The translations under genes were made by a program, and so were the position numbers. A DNA stretch of 34,178 nucleotides. Source: Planctomycetota bacterium. GTDB taxonomy: Bacteria; Planctomycetota; Planctomycetia; Planctomycetales; Planctomycetaceae. Where the stretch lies: contig JAURQH010000012.1 of assembly GCA_030836185.1 (NCBI GenBank), positions 1 to 34,178 of the forward strand. The letters run 5' to 3'. Under the pieces are notes generated by a model, which worked only from the letters and a program-made list of their open reading frames with translations, was not told the origin of the DNA and did no database searches. Shown one piece after another: positions 8,215 through 17,384 of the stretch (positions within the stretch are counted from its first letter, which is position 1; every line of letters starts with the position of its first letter).

Positions 8215-9663
8215 ATGATGACAAATATTCAATTTGAACAAGCCGCTCTGCGCGAGACCACTCGTCGGCATTTCTTTTCCGATTGCCGATTAGGCTTGGG
8301 AAGTATCGCTCTGGCGAACATGTTGGGGCAGCGATCTCTATTCGCTGATCGTGATCGTTCCACCAATCCCATGGCGATTCAGAAAACGCATTTCCCGCCG
8401 AAAGTGAAGAATGTTATCTACCTTTTCATGGCAGGAGGGCCGAGCCAGTTTGAGTTGTTTAATCCAAAACCGAAACTTGCCGAGCTGCATGGAAAAGTGA
8501 TTCCCGAATCGTTTGTGGAAGGGAAACGCTTTGCGTTTTTGAAGAAGGACGCACAACTTTTGGGGCCTCGATACAAGTTTCAGCAATACGGTGAATCGGG
8601 ACGCACCATGTCGGAACTTGTTCCGCATATGGCTGAAATTGTTGACGATATCGCGTTTATCAAGACAATGAAAACGGATGTCTTCAATCACGGTCCTGCC
8701 AAGTTATTTACGAACACCGGGTCACCACAATTCGGACGACCCAGTATGGGTGCGTGGGTGACTTATGGCATCGGAAGTGCTTCCGAATCGTTACCCGGTT
8801 TTGTGGTTTTGCAGTCGGGGCCGCGTGGTCCTCGTGGAGGAACTCCGTTGTGGGGAAGTGGTTTCTTGCCGACATCATATCAGGGAGTTCCCTTTCTGAA
8901 CGGGAAAGATCCCATCTTGAATTTGTCGTCTCCCGATGGTGTTTCTTCGGAACAGCAAGGGGACTTTGTCAATGCGGTGAAGGATTTGAATTCCTTGCGA
9001 TTGTCGGCAACCAACGACCCCGAGATTTCGACACGCATTGCCTCTTACGAGATGGCCTACCGGATGCAGACGAGTGCTCCTGAAATGATGGATCTCTCAG
9101 GGGAAACCAAAGAGACACTCGACATGTACGGCGTCGATCCGAACAAACCGTCATACGCCCGCAACTGTTTGTACGCGCGACGTTTGATCGAAAAAGGTGT
9201 GCGATTTGTCCAACTGTATCACACCGATTGGGACCATCACGGAGGTGGACAAAATTTGGAAAAGAATTTGCCAGAAGTTGTCAAACAAGTGGATCAATCC
9301 TCGGCGGCACTCATCAAAGATTTGAAACAACGTGGATTGCTCAAAGATACCTTGGTGATTTGGGGAGGAGAATTCGGTCGGACGCCTCAAGGAGAGCCTC
9401 GCGAGACGACCGGGCGCGATCATCATATCGATGCTTACACTTTATGGATGGCCGGTGGTGGAGTGAAGCCCGGCATTAGCATCGGCGAGACCGATGAAAT
9501 TGGTTACAACGCGATTGAAGATCCCATTCATGTGCACGATTTTCAAGCGACGGTATTGCATCTGCTGGGTCTTGATCACAAGAAGCTGACGTTTCGCTTT
9601 CAAGGTCGCGATTTTCGTTTGACCGACGTACATGGACATGTCATCGAGAAGTTGTTGTCTTAA
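8215..9663 (+). CDS. DUF1501 family protein, Tat-exported
   Basis: This 482-residue protein belongs to the DUF1501 family (alkaline phosphatase/sulfatase-like fold). Its N-terminus carries a twin-arginine motif (TTRRHFFSDCRLGLG), indicating folded export. Family-typical features include VIYLFMAGGPSQFELFNPKP, a His/Asp-rich segment YHTDWDHHGGG, and GGEFGRTP…GRDHH near the C-terminus, which are likely metal or phosphate-binding residues. The start is one of two adjacent ATG codons (8215 or 8218), about 10 bases after the stop of the upstream DUF1549/DUF1553 gene, so the two are co-transcribed. It presumably works with that partner in the periplasm; the substrate is unknown. Confidence 0.9.
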   Translation: MMTNIQFEQAALRETTRRHFFSDCRLGLGSIALANMLGQRSLFADRDRSTNPMAIQKTHFPPKVKNVIYLFMAGGPSQFELFNPKPKLAELHGKVIPESFVEGKRFAFLKKDAQLLGPRYKFQQYGESGRTMSELVPHMAEIVDDIAFIKTMKTDVFNHGPAKLFTNTGSPQFGRPSMGAWVTYGIGSASESLPGFVVLQSGPRGPRGGTPLWGSGFLPTSYQGVPFLNGKDPILNLSSPDGVSSEQQGDFVNAVKDLNSLRLSATNDPEISTRIASYEMAYRMQTSAPEMMDLSGETKETLDMYGVDPNKPSYARNCLYARRLIEKGVRFVQLYHTDWDHHGGGQNLEKNLPEVVKQVDQSSAALIKDLKQRGLLKDTLVIWGGEFGRTPQGEPRETTGRDHHIDAYTLWMAGGGVKPGISIGETDEIGYNAIEDPIHVHDFQATVLHLLGLDHKKLTFRFQGRDFRLTDVHGHVIEKLLS

Positions 9664-9692
9664 GGATCTTCTGTGTCTTCGATCCGCGCAAT

Positions 9693-9729
9693 AAAAAACA
9701 CCCCGAGCTGATGCTGCGGGGTGTTTCTG
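9693..9729. terminator. Bidirectional rho-independent terminator
   Basis: A 9-bp stem AACACCCCG/CGGGGTGTT (9697-9705 and 9717-9725) has an 11-base loop and is flanked by an A-run (9693-9698) and a T-rich tail. It lies between the convergent DUF1501 gene and the small lipoprotein gene and can serve both; the T-run is better on the minus strand. Confidence 0.8.
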
Positions 9730-9774
9730 TCTTTTACACGTTTCAACGAAATGTTGAAACTGCCTGAATCAAAA

Positions 9775-9996
9775 TCACTCAGCTTCAGGTGCTTCTTCTT
9801 CAGCAGGAGCTTCTTCTTCGGCTGGTGCTTCTTCTTCAGCAGGTGCTTCTTCTTCGGCAGGTGCTTCGGTTTCAGCAGGTGCTTCGGTTTCAGCTTCACC
9901 ACCACCAGCGGCAGGAGCAGCTTCTTCACCACCACCGCAACCAACGATTGCGAAAGAAAATGCGAAAATCATCATCCAGGTAAACAACTGTTTCAT
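9775..9996 (-). CDS. Small repeat-rich lipoprotein
   Basis: The 73-residue protein has a signal peptide with a lipobox (AIVGCGGG, lipidated Cys20). A Gly/Ala/Glu linker follows, then a low-complexity acidic tail of six-residue repeats (ETEAPA, then EEEAPA) to the end. The tail has no hydrophobic core and should be an extended, highly negatively charged chain anchored to a membrane. The gene has a good Shine-Dalgarno (AGGAG, nine bases before ATG) and its own terminator, which supports it as a real gene although no function can be assigned. Small Ala/Glu/Pro-rich lipoproteins of this kind occur in planctomycetes. Long antisense frames here are artefacts of the repeat. Confidence 0.75.
   Translation of the reverse strand: MKQLFTWMMIFAFSFAIVGCGGGEEAAPAAGGGEAETEAPAETEAPAEEEAPAEEEAPAEEEAPAEEEAPEAE
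9787..9891 (-). repeat. In-frame 18-bp tandem repeats (about six units)
   Basis: The coding sequence repeats an 18-base unit encoding E(T/E)EAPA about six times. Units alternate in the wobble bases (TTCAGC and TTCGGC variants), which hints at duplication of larger blocks. The array length could vary between strains without breaking the frame. Confidence 0.85.
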
Positions 9997-10480
9997 AGCA
10001 GGAGACTCCTAAGGTCTTCAAATTGAAATTAACGACAGTTCAGACATCTGAAACCGTCCCAACGTGAGATAAGAGACACCCCAACACCGATTTATTCCCG
10101 AGATTTTGAAATTTCTGCAAGAAATATGAGACTATGATTTATGGGATAAACGGCAAATATTGCAAAAAGTCTCGAACAGAATCGAATTTCCCGATCTTCG
10201 CTTGACACATTTCTGGAGTTGCCATAAAAGCCTCTCACCTATCCGAAGTCCCTTTCCGGGGCGAATGATGGAATTGAAGGTTTTGGCCTGAAAGATTTTT
10301 CTTAGGGCTTACCGACAATTCACCCTTCCTGAGGACCGACCGGTCCAAACTTGATACCACACTGAATTATACAAACCCCGATTTGCAAATTTCTGATTCC
10401 TCCCACACAGGATGAATGAGTTATTTCATTCGGACCTTGAAATCACCTGTATTCATTCAATTGCGAAGACAGGAACATCG
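9997..10480. other. Divergent 484-bp intergenic region
   Basis: The region separates the small lipoprotein (minus) from the giant surface protein (plus). It contains a good plus-strand promoter (10202-10229). A small hairpin with GGACC/GGTCC arms (10333-10337 and 10342-10346) lies in the predicted 5' leader. Several AT-rich stretches lie in 10080-10190. I see no protein-like open frame. Confidence 0.6.
10202..10230 (+). promoter_or_regulatory. Predicted sigma-70 promoter of the giant surface protein
   Basis: A consensus -35 box TTGACA (10202-10207) is followed after 16 bases by ATAAAA (10224-10229); CATAAA or TAAAAG in adjacent registers are alternatives. The resulting leader would be about 245 nucleotides before the ATG at 10481. 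The -35 match is perfect, the -10 match is only partial. Confidence 0.4.
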
Positions 10481-13400
10481 ATGAAAACTTTGCGACCTAT
10501 TGCCGCCCTACTCATTTCCGCCGTCACATTGTTGACGGGGCCAGAGAATGTCTGGTCACAACCTCAGAGTACCTCGGTCTCACAAACCGATGCTCAGGTT
10601 TCGGGAACCCTGCCGAATTCGCGAGCAGGACTGATGACACTCGATAGCCTTGGCGGGCTGAACGAGATGACCATCGGTGCTCTTCCTTCAGCGGGTGTCT
10701 CGGGGAACTTCGGAGACAACTACTGGCGAGAAGACTTTTACACAGTCGACGCCTTCCTGCCATGGAATACAAATCCGGGAACGGATTACTTCTTCTCGCA
10801 GATTGGCATCTCGATGACAGAGAATAGTCGGTTCGCGGGTAACCTCGGTATCGGCTATGCCTATTATCTGGAGAATATGGACCGGCTGTTAAGAATGGGA
10901 AGTTTTCTGACCGTTGATGGTCAATATGAAGAAACAAGATCTGCCTGGTCGCTTCGCGGAGAAAGTCTCGGAAAGTTTGTCGATGTTCTCGCAGGATTTC
11001 AGCTTATCACTTCAGACTCCGACGACTTGGTTGGTTCCGGCTTGACAGGGAACGAAGGCTTTTCAGGAAACAATTTTCTGTTTGAAGGGATTGCTGTTCG
11101 CGAAACTGCGTATCACAATGCCGACATCGAGATTGGTGGACCGTTGGCCTATCTAGGCGATTACGGCATCAATATGTACGGTAAAGCCTACTACATGATG
11201 AACTCTCAGAATGATCGAGATTCAATCGGTTGGGGAGTGCGTGGCGAATGGTCAATCACAGAAGATGCCACATTCAATGTCAATCACACCAAAGACGATA
11301 TCTTCGACAATAGCACTTGGTTCAATATTACATTGACGACGCCAGATGGTGCTCCCCGAAACTTCTTGCGACCGATCAGTACACGCGAACGGTTCTCCAA
11401 GCGTATTCATCACTCTGGACGAATTCCCACAAAGGTCACGACTCAAAGGTTCGAAGTACCACTTGTCAATCCGAAAACAAGCCAGCCTTACTTCTTCGCT
11501 CACCTCGATCCCGATGCCGTTGGCGTTGGAAGCGGTACCTTTGAGTCTCCCTACGGTGATATCGATGCGATGGTCGCCGCCAATGAAGTTCCCGGCAACA
11601 TGATCGATGCGTTCTACGTTCGCCCACGGGCCGATGGAACATCGACCAACCTGACACTTTCAGCAGGTACCGCACGTCCTCTCGCCTTGCGACCTAACCA
11701 ATTGTTACTCGGTTCGACCATCGATCAAACTCTCGATATCACCGCGAACCCCTTCACTCCTGCATCGACATTTACCATCGGAGCACTCGATGCCGGTTTG
11801 GCGAATCCTGTGCTGATGAACGGCTCGGCAAATCCGAACGCGATTGTCTACGCCTCAACAGGCAACCTGATTTCTGGACTGACATTCGATGGCAGCGGTA
11901 TTCATGATGGTATCCGTCTGCATTCAACCGGCATGTTACCAATGGGACCAGACCCGATTGGTGATGGATTCGGCCAAGACTTGCATGTGCGTAACAACAC
12001 ATTCCAGAACAATGTTCGAGGTGTCTGGGCTAACGATCTCTCTGATGGATTACCAGCCGCCTTCTGCAGCCTGCTGGGTCACAGTACTCTTTGGAACAAT
12101 ACGTTCGACAGTAATACAACCGGGTACGACATCACAATTAACGCCGCCAATAATGACGGTCCCGGCGCAACCGATCCGTTTGATGGTTTGGTGCTAACTC
12201 TCTCGATGCTGAACAACACAATCACCAATAATGTGAACGGTGGTAACGTGACCGCCAATGGCACTGATCCACTATTATTCGCAGGGACAGATTTTGCTCG
12301 TGTCGATTTGATTGGGGATGAAGACCTGAATGGCGACGGCATCTTGCAAGGCAACGAAGATCTTGATGGTGACGGGCTTTTGACTCAACGCGATCTGGAT
12401 GGTGACGGAATTCCCGATCCTGTTCTTGCCGGTAATACAACGGGTGGTAATACCAATCACGGCATGGCATTTTTTGCCAACAACGGCGGTCAGGTTTACC
12501 TGCAAGCAGGTGCCTTGCCAGACTTTGTGCAAGCCGACCCACTTAGTCCAGTCTTCTTCAACACCTTCAGTGGAGATGGCGGGAATGGATTACACATCGA
12601 AGCCAACTCTGATAACTCCAACGGTGGTCGTTCCAGCTTCATTGGCGGTACGATCCTTGCCAACAACTTCTCGAATCCGGCAGCCGGAGGAAACGGTTTA
12701 GGAATCGTGGCGAACGGTCAAGGGACAGTTGCCGCTTCTACACCATCCTTTATTGACTTCGGTAACACGGCTCGAATTGAAGGGGGAGCCGATGTCGATT
12801 TAGATGGAATCATCGAAAATACCATCGACGGTACAACACGAAACGCGGGAATGGGTGTCTTTGGTTTTGCTGGGTTGCAAAATTACTCCGGTGTGATTCG
12901 CGGCAACCTGTTTGATCGTCAAACAAGTGGTGATGATGGTGTAGAAATCATCGTGACGAACTCGGCCGCCGACATTGACTTCATCGGAAACACCTTTATC
13001 GCGGATGAAACAAACAACGCTGCTGCGGGAGCCGGTGTGAATGCCAGCCTCATTGCGGGAACCTCTCCAAACCTGTATCAGAACTCACAACTGGTGATGT
13101 CGGTGGGTGGAACAATCCCCGGGCAAGGCAACGTCTTCACCAACAACGGTGACGCGGGTGTGATCTTCAGTACCGAAGGGTTTGTCGGTTCTCCGACACG
13201 CCAACAGGATCGTAGTTTCTTGTCGGTCCAAGGAAACCTGTTTGAAGGAACCTTCAATAATACGTCAGCTAATACGAATGTTTCCCCAGATGGTGCCGGT
13301 GTCTTTGTACGACGCTCAGGGGCTTCGCTGTTAACAGCCCTCATCGGTGATGGCATTGCCAACAACGGCTTGAACGGCAACATGTTCACCGGGAACGATG

Positions 13401-15484
13401 TGGGTGTGCAAGTCGTGGGTGCCGGTTCAGAACAATCGGCTCTGAACGGTTTCGCCGCTTCAATGGTTTATATCGACGACAACATGTTCGATGCGAACGG
13501 CAACGGCATTCAATACGATCTGACAGCAGACACCGTGATGCAGACATTCGTTGTCACCAACAGCATCACCAATACGATCAATGATGCCATTCAAATTAAC
13601 TCTTCAAACAACTCGTCCCTCGGTATGCCCGTCCAGGCCACCAACGGTGAAGACTTGAACTTTGATGGTGTCCTTCAGCAATGGGAAGACACAGACTTTG
13701 ATGGAACACTGCAAGGAGCAGGACCGACTGTCTTGTCATCCGTGTTTGATTCGAACTTCATCCAAGGCTTTGGGGATGACGGATTCGACATCACACATAC
13801 CTTCCAGGCGTTCCACGATGTTCGCATCTCGGGTCGTCAACTGGACCAATTTAGTAACCAGATTCGAACGATCATCGACGGTCAAGAAGCCGGTGACAAC
13901 GGAATTGAGATCTTATCATCCGGTAGCCACGTTGTGCAGGGTGCTCCCGGAACAAACCTGTGGACGATCCAAGGTGTCGATATCTTTGATGTCGGCGATG
14001 ACGGGATCAACATCAACACACTATCCGGCCAAAATACCTTCATCATCGGTTCTCCCGAAGTGACCGGGAACCCGTTCGGTGGACAGTATGTTCGCGTTTG
14101 GAACTCGGGCGATGATGGTCTCGATGTCCTTTCCGATGGCAGCACCTTCGATAACTTCTTTATCAATAACTTCATGTCAACCATGAACGGTGACGACGGT
14201 GCCGTCTTCTTCCAAGATAGCGTAGCCGATGTCGCCGTGAACATTACAAACTCTGTCTTTAACGAGAACGAAGGGAACGGTCTGCAAGCTGACATTCGTT
14301 CAACTTCAACATCTGTCGATGGTACCTTCACAGCGGTCTACAACATCGGGACCGAAGATACCACGAGCAATGGTTCTGGACTTAATGAAGACAATGACGG
14401 TGTGAAGGGAACGATTAATGTGGCTGTATTCACCTTTATGGATGAAGATGTCGACAACACTGGAGCTCTCGCTACCAATGTAGACCTGAACGGTAACGGT
14501 ATCCTCGACTTTGGCGAAGATGTCACACAGACCGGGAGTATGATTAGTATGATTCCCGGTGTCGCTGGAAACACATTCAGTAATAACAACGAACAGGGCT
14601 TCTTCTTCCAGACATTGGCAGAAGGAATCGGTGGAGAGTTAGCGGGTGACATTACCTTATTGGATGCCGTTGCCCCGACAGATCCTCGTAATGTTCAAGG
14701 AAGTAATCAAAATGCGGGTGACATTTTTCCAGCAGTTAGCTTTGATGGTGAAAATGAAGCCTTTATGTTAGCCAATGCTGCGACAACCAGTGTGAGAACA
14801 GCGACAGTGTTGAACTTTGTGAACAACCAAGTGACCGACAACGGCTCTCGTGCCGGGAACGCGGTTGACGGTATGGTACTGCAAATTGGTACCAACACTC
14901 AGCAAATCGCTTGGCTCGATGGCAACCTGTTTGGTGGTAACGAACTGGATGACTTGAGAACTCAAGTGGTGGTTTCTGCCAATCCACAAGCTTCGGGAAC
15001 TCTGGGTAACCCGAACCGAACACGGTTTGAATTCGATCCAGTTGCCTTTCTGGACCTCGCCATGGGTGAGAACTACACCACAGTATCAGGAGGTGTTCCA
15101 CCGCTCATCGATCCGGCGTTCAACGCTCCTATGGGACCAAGTACTTTGTTGAATCCGAACGGATTGAATACGGGTAACTTTGGCGAATCAGCCTTCTTCA
15201 ATATCGATGGTGAAGGGACGGCTCTCTTCGGACGCACCGAACTGGGACTGTTCACAAACAGCGATCTTGTGAAGCCTTCCGGACGTCAGGCTGTCGGGTT
15301 CTTCACCTTCTACGATTCGACTGCGACAGGGACCAATATTGGTGGTACGTCCAACACTTTCACTCAGTCGATATTCACCTCTGGAAGCTTGACACTACCC
15401 GATACCGACAACACAACGGGAACACTCATTCGAGCTGGTTTCAATACTCTTAACTTCAGTTTAGACCCTTTTATCATCCGATGA
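10481..15484 (+). CDS. Giant exported beta-barrel plus beta-helix surface protein
   Basis: The 1667-residue protein begins with a clear signal peptide (about 1-26). ATG 10481 is preceded by AGGA; an in-frame upstream start at 10412 would bury the signal. Residues about 60-310 alternate aromatic and small residues in strands (for example YWREDFYTVDAFLPW, LGIGYAYYLENMDRLLRMG, YGINMYGKAYYMM). This resembles an inverse-autotransporter (intimin-type) beta-barrel. After a linker with FFAHLDPDAVGVGSGTFESPYG, about 1300 residues show right-handed beta-helix character, with many N-x-F/I-x-N-N turns and repeated GDDG(I/L) steps. Ca-binding-like DxDxDG loops occur near residues 615-645, 771, 1057-1080 and 1335. 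The protein is likely anchored in the outer membrane with its passenger displayed. The barrel call is inference; the beta-helix call is firmer. Adhesin, glycan-binding and structural roles are all open. Confidence 0.8.
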   Translation: MKTLRPIAALLISAVTLLTGPENVWSQPQSTSVSQTDAQVSGTLPNSRAGLMTLDSLGGLNEMTIGALPSAGVSGNFGDNYWREDFYTVDAFLPWNTNPGTDYFFSQIGISMTENSRFAGNLGIGYAYYLENMDRLLRMGSFLTVDGQYEETRSAWSLRGESLGKFVDVLAGFQLITSDSDDLVGSGLTGNEGFSGNNFLFEGIAVRETAYHNADIEIGGPLAYLGDYGINMYGKAYYMMNSQNDRDSIGWGVRGEWSITEDATFNVNHTKDDIFDNSTWFNITLTTPDGAPRNFLRPISTRERFSKRIHHSGRIPTKVTTQRFEVPLVNPKTSQPYFFAHLDPDAVGVGSGTFESPYGDIDAMVAANEVPGNMIDAFYVRPRADGTSTNLTLSAGTARPLALRPNQLLLGSTIDQTLDITANPFTPASTFTIGALDAGLANPVLMNGSANPNAIVYASTGNLISGLTFDGSGIHDGIRLHSTGMLPMGPDPIGDGFGQDLHVRNNTFQNNVRGVWANDLSDGLPAAFCSLLGHSTLWNNTFDSNTTGYDITINAANNDGPGATDPFDGLVLTLSMLNNTITNNVNGGNVTANGTDPLLFAGTDFARVDLIGDEDLNGDGILQGNEDLDGDGLLTQRDLDGDGIPDPVLAGNTTGGNTNHGMAFFANNGGQVYLQAGALPDFVQADPLSPVFFNTFSGDGGNGLHIEANSDNSNGGRSSFIGGTILANNFSNPAAGGNGLGIVANGQGTVAASTPSFIDFGNTARIEGGADVDLDGIIENTIDGTTRNAGMGVFGFAGLQNYSGVIRGNLFDRQTSGDDGVEIIVTNSAADIDFIGNTFIADETNNAAAGAGVNASLIAGTSPNLYQNSQLVMSVGGTIPGQGNVFTNNGDAGVIFSTEGFVGSPTRQQDRSFLSVQGNLFEGTFNNTSANTNVSPDGAGVFVRRSGASLLTALIGDGIANNGLNGNMFTGNDVGVQVVGAGSEQSALNGFAASMVYIDDNMFDANGNGIQYDLTADTVMQTFVVTNSITNTINDAIQINSSNNSSLGMPVQATNGEDLNFDGVLQQWEDTDFDGTLQGAGPTVLSSVFDSNFIQGFGDDGFDITHTFQAFHDVRISGRQLDQFSNQIRTIIDGQEAGDNGIEILSSGSHVVQGAPGTNLWTIQGVDIFDVGDDGININTLSGQNTFIIGSPEVTGNPFGGQYVRVWNSGDDGLDVLSDGSTFDNFFINNFMSTMNGDDGAVFFQDSVADVAVNITNSVFNENEGNGLQADIRSTSTSVDGTFTAVYNIGTEDTTSNGSGLNEDNDGVKGTINVAVFTFMDEDVDNTGALATNVDLNGNGILDFGEDVTQTGSMISMIPGVAGNTFSNNNEQGFFFQTLAEGIGGELAGDITLLDAVAPTDPRNVQGSNQNAGDIFPAVSFDGENEAFMLANAATTSVRTATVLNFVNNQVTDNGSRAGNAVDGMVLQIGTNTQQIAWLDGNLFGGNELDDLRTQVVVSANPQASGTLGNPNRTRFEFDPVAFLDLAMGENYTTVSGGVPPLIDPAFNAPMGPSTLLNPNGLNTGNFGESAFFNIDGEGTALFGRTELGLFTNSDLVKPSGRQAVGFFTFYDSTATGTNIGGTSNTFTQSIFTSGSLTLPDTDNTTGTLIRAGFNTLNFSLDPFIIR

Positions 15485-15493
15485 TCATCGGAT
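15476..15493. repeat. Perfect 18-bp palindrome across the stop codon
   Basis: ATCCGATGATCATCGGAT is its own reverse complement and spans the TGA stop of the giant surface protein gene. It could form a small hairpin or bind a dimeric protein. It is followed 24 bases later by the gene's terminator. Confidence 0.6.
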
Positions 15494-15516
15494 AAAGAAT
15501 TCTTGAGAATTTCCAA

Positions 15517-15554
15517 AACTCCCCCGGTCGCATTGGCAACCGGGGGAGTTTTTT
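15517..15554 (+). terminator. Strong rho-independent terminator
   Basis: A 12-bp perfect stem (AACTCCCCCGGT 15517-15528, ACCGGGGGAGTT 15539-15550) with a 10-base loop is followed by TTTT, giving six consecutive T at the 3' end. It terminates the giant surface protein transcript about 35 bases after the stop codon. A-residues on the left side may let it act on the other strand too. Confidence 0.92.
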
Positions 15555-15670
15555 GATGCGCGGTGTTATATGAGTCTTGTTGGCAAAAGACTTCCGTTGA
15601 TCGATCCCCCGGCTTGATCTACAACTCTCGCTTGTCAGCAAGGCATTTCTTCTATCGAATTCGATCCCGC

Positions 15671-17380
15671 ATGAGTTCCGCGACACTCACCAACGATCAA
15701 TCCACCACGGCCAGTCAGCAAAAGCTCGTTGGAGTTTTTCTCGTGGTCGGGTTATTGATGCGCTGTAGCCGCTATCTGATGAACTTCCCCTTGTGGGAAG
15801 ACGAATGCTTTTTGGTGGTCAATTTTATCGACCGCAGTTATTTGGAGTTGCTTGAGCCGTTGCGCTATCATCAAGTCGCACCGGTTCTGTTTCTCTGGAT
15901 TGAACTGACAGCCGTCAAGCTGTTTGGATATCACGAATTCGCTTTGCGTGCCTTTCCCTTTGTTTGCAGCATTGCCGGCTTGTTTCTGTTTCTCCATCTT
16001 GCCAAACGGTTACTCTCAGGACCGGCGCTTGTGATTGCAGTCGGCCTTTTTGCGGTTTCTTATCCCAATATGCGGTACGCGGCGGAAGCCAAGCAATACG
16101 CTTCGGACATGTTGGTCGGCTTGATCTACATAATGATGTGCGTCGAATGGTGGTGTGCGTTTTCATTGACTGACGCAGATAATCACAAGCGAGCAAGTCG
16201 TTGGCTGTGGGCGCTGATTGTCTTCACGCCAATGGCTGTTGCTCTTTCTTATCCGGCGGTCTTTTCCGCCGGTGCAGTGAGTCTGTTTGTGCTATTGGTC
16301 GTGTGGAAACAGGCTACGACCGGTAGTGATCCTGCCGTCAGCTTGCTGCGATCTCTCTTTAATCAACGACAAGTACGTCTTTGGGCAGTTTACAATATCG
16401 CCCTATTAGGTAGCTTTGCCATCGTGATGCTGATTGCCGCTCAAGGACAAGCTTCCGCCGAGCTTGATTGGATGGGCCGCTACTGGAACAACGCATTTCC
16501 TCCCTTGAAGACACCTTGGCAATTACCGCAGTGGTTGTTGGAAACTCATTGTGGACCGTTATTGGCATTTCCCCTGGGCGGGCATAATTACGCAAGTGCG
16601 TTCACGACGATCTGTGTCTTGATAGGCGTGATTGCTCTCGTTCACAGAAACAAAACATTGGCCGTGCTGTTGATCATGCCGGCAATGTTGCATCTGATTG
16701 CCGCCGCTTTGCAGCGTTATCCATACGGAGGCCATTTCAAATTTTCGATGCACATGGCGGGGATCATCTGCTTGCTCTCCGGTTGGGGTGCCGCATTATT
16801 GCTGGAAGCGATCGGGAATCTTACTCGCACTCAACGACACACTCTCGGCGTTACCACGGCTTACCTTTTACTGGTAGCCAGCGGAATTGTGATCCGGGAT
16901 GTCAGATCTCCCTACAAAACCGAATCCGACATGCGTGCCCGCGCGTTTGCACAATGGTTCTGGTTTAGTACCTCATTTCAAGGGGAGTCTGTTTGTGTCG
17001 AGAAGGATTTGGGGATCATTTTGACGCCGAAGGCACAAACGGAATTAAGTTTCGCAGCCATGTATCAGGCCAACAAAGCAATTTACTCGTCGTCAACACC
17101 TCGTCAGATCGACGATTTGAAAGCCACACACAAACGGCCGTTACGATGTGTGATCTATCGCGATCCCAAATTGGAATTTGACCAAACAGAATTTGACCAA
17201 TGGCTGTCGGACATGACATCGCGGTGGGAACTGATATCGATTGACGAATATCCGTTTCCTCGCTTTGCCAAATATCAATCGTACGCTGATGGAGATGCAG
17301 CACGACTGGTCGATTATGTGGAGATTTACCAGTTCGGCCCAAAGTCCTCGAAGCAGGCGAGTCCTGCGAACCGTCGTTGA
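15671..17380 (+). CDS. GT-C membrane glycosyltransferase (ArnT/PMT-like, family 39/83 type)
   Basis: The 569-residue integral membrane protein has about ten hydrophobic segments in its first 430 residues and a soluble C-terminal domain. After the first helix comes the acidic catalytic-type motif PLWEDECF (D44, E45) that marks lipid-phosphate-sugar-dependent GT-C enzymes. HQVAPVLFLWIEL, FALRAFPFVCSI and AEAKQYASDM follow, all typical of this group. Such enzymes transfer a sugar from a polyprenyl-phosphate carrier to lipid or protein on the periplasmic side; the acceptor cannot be told from sequence. ATG 15671 was chosen over a GTG at 15563 because the upstream codons encode no plausible extension. 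It is convergent with the rhomboid gene, stops being only four bases apart. Confidence 0.82.
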   Translation: MSSATLTNDQSTTASQQKLVGVFLVVGLLMRCSRYLMNFPLWEDECFLVVNFIDRSYLELLEPLRYHQVAPVLFLWIELTAVKLFGYHEFALRAFPFVCSIAGLFLFLHLAKRLLSGPALVIAVGLFAVSYPNMRYAAEAKQYASDMLVGLIYIMMCVEWWCAFSLTDADNHKRASRWLWALIVFTPMAVALSYPAVFSAGAVSLFVLLVVWKQATTGSDPAVSLLRSLFNQRQVRLWAVYNIALLGSFAIVMLIAAQGQASAELDWMGRYWNNAFPPLKTPWQLPQWLLETHCGPLLAFPLGGHNYASAFTTICVLIGVIALVHRNKTLAVLLIMPAMLHLIAAALQRYPYGGHFKFSMHMAGIICLLSGWGAALLLEAIGNLTRTQRHTLGVTTAYLLLVASGIVIRDVRSPYKTESDMRARAFAQWFWFSTSFQGESVCVEKDLGIILTPKAQTELSFAAMYQANKAIYSSSTPRQIDDLKATHKRPLRCVIYRDPKLEFDQTEFDQWLSDMTSRWELISIDEYPFPRFAKYQSYADGDAARLVDYVEIYQFGPKSSKQASPANRR

Positions 17381-17384
17381 TATG

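Noticed and set aside
9660-9944. Lys/Leu-rich 94-residue minus-strand frame
   Set aside because: It is an out-of-frame reading of the 18-bp repeats of the small lipoprotein gene, which has the signal peptide, lipobox and ribosome site.
10524-15255. Many open frames antisense to the giant surface protein
   Set aside because: They have no protein-like features and follow from the base composition of the repetitive coding strand.
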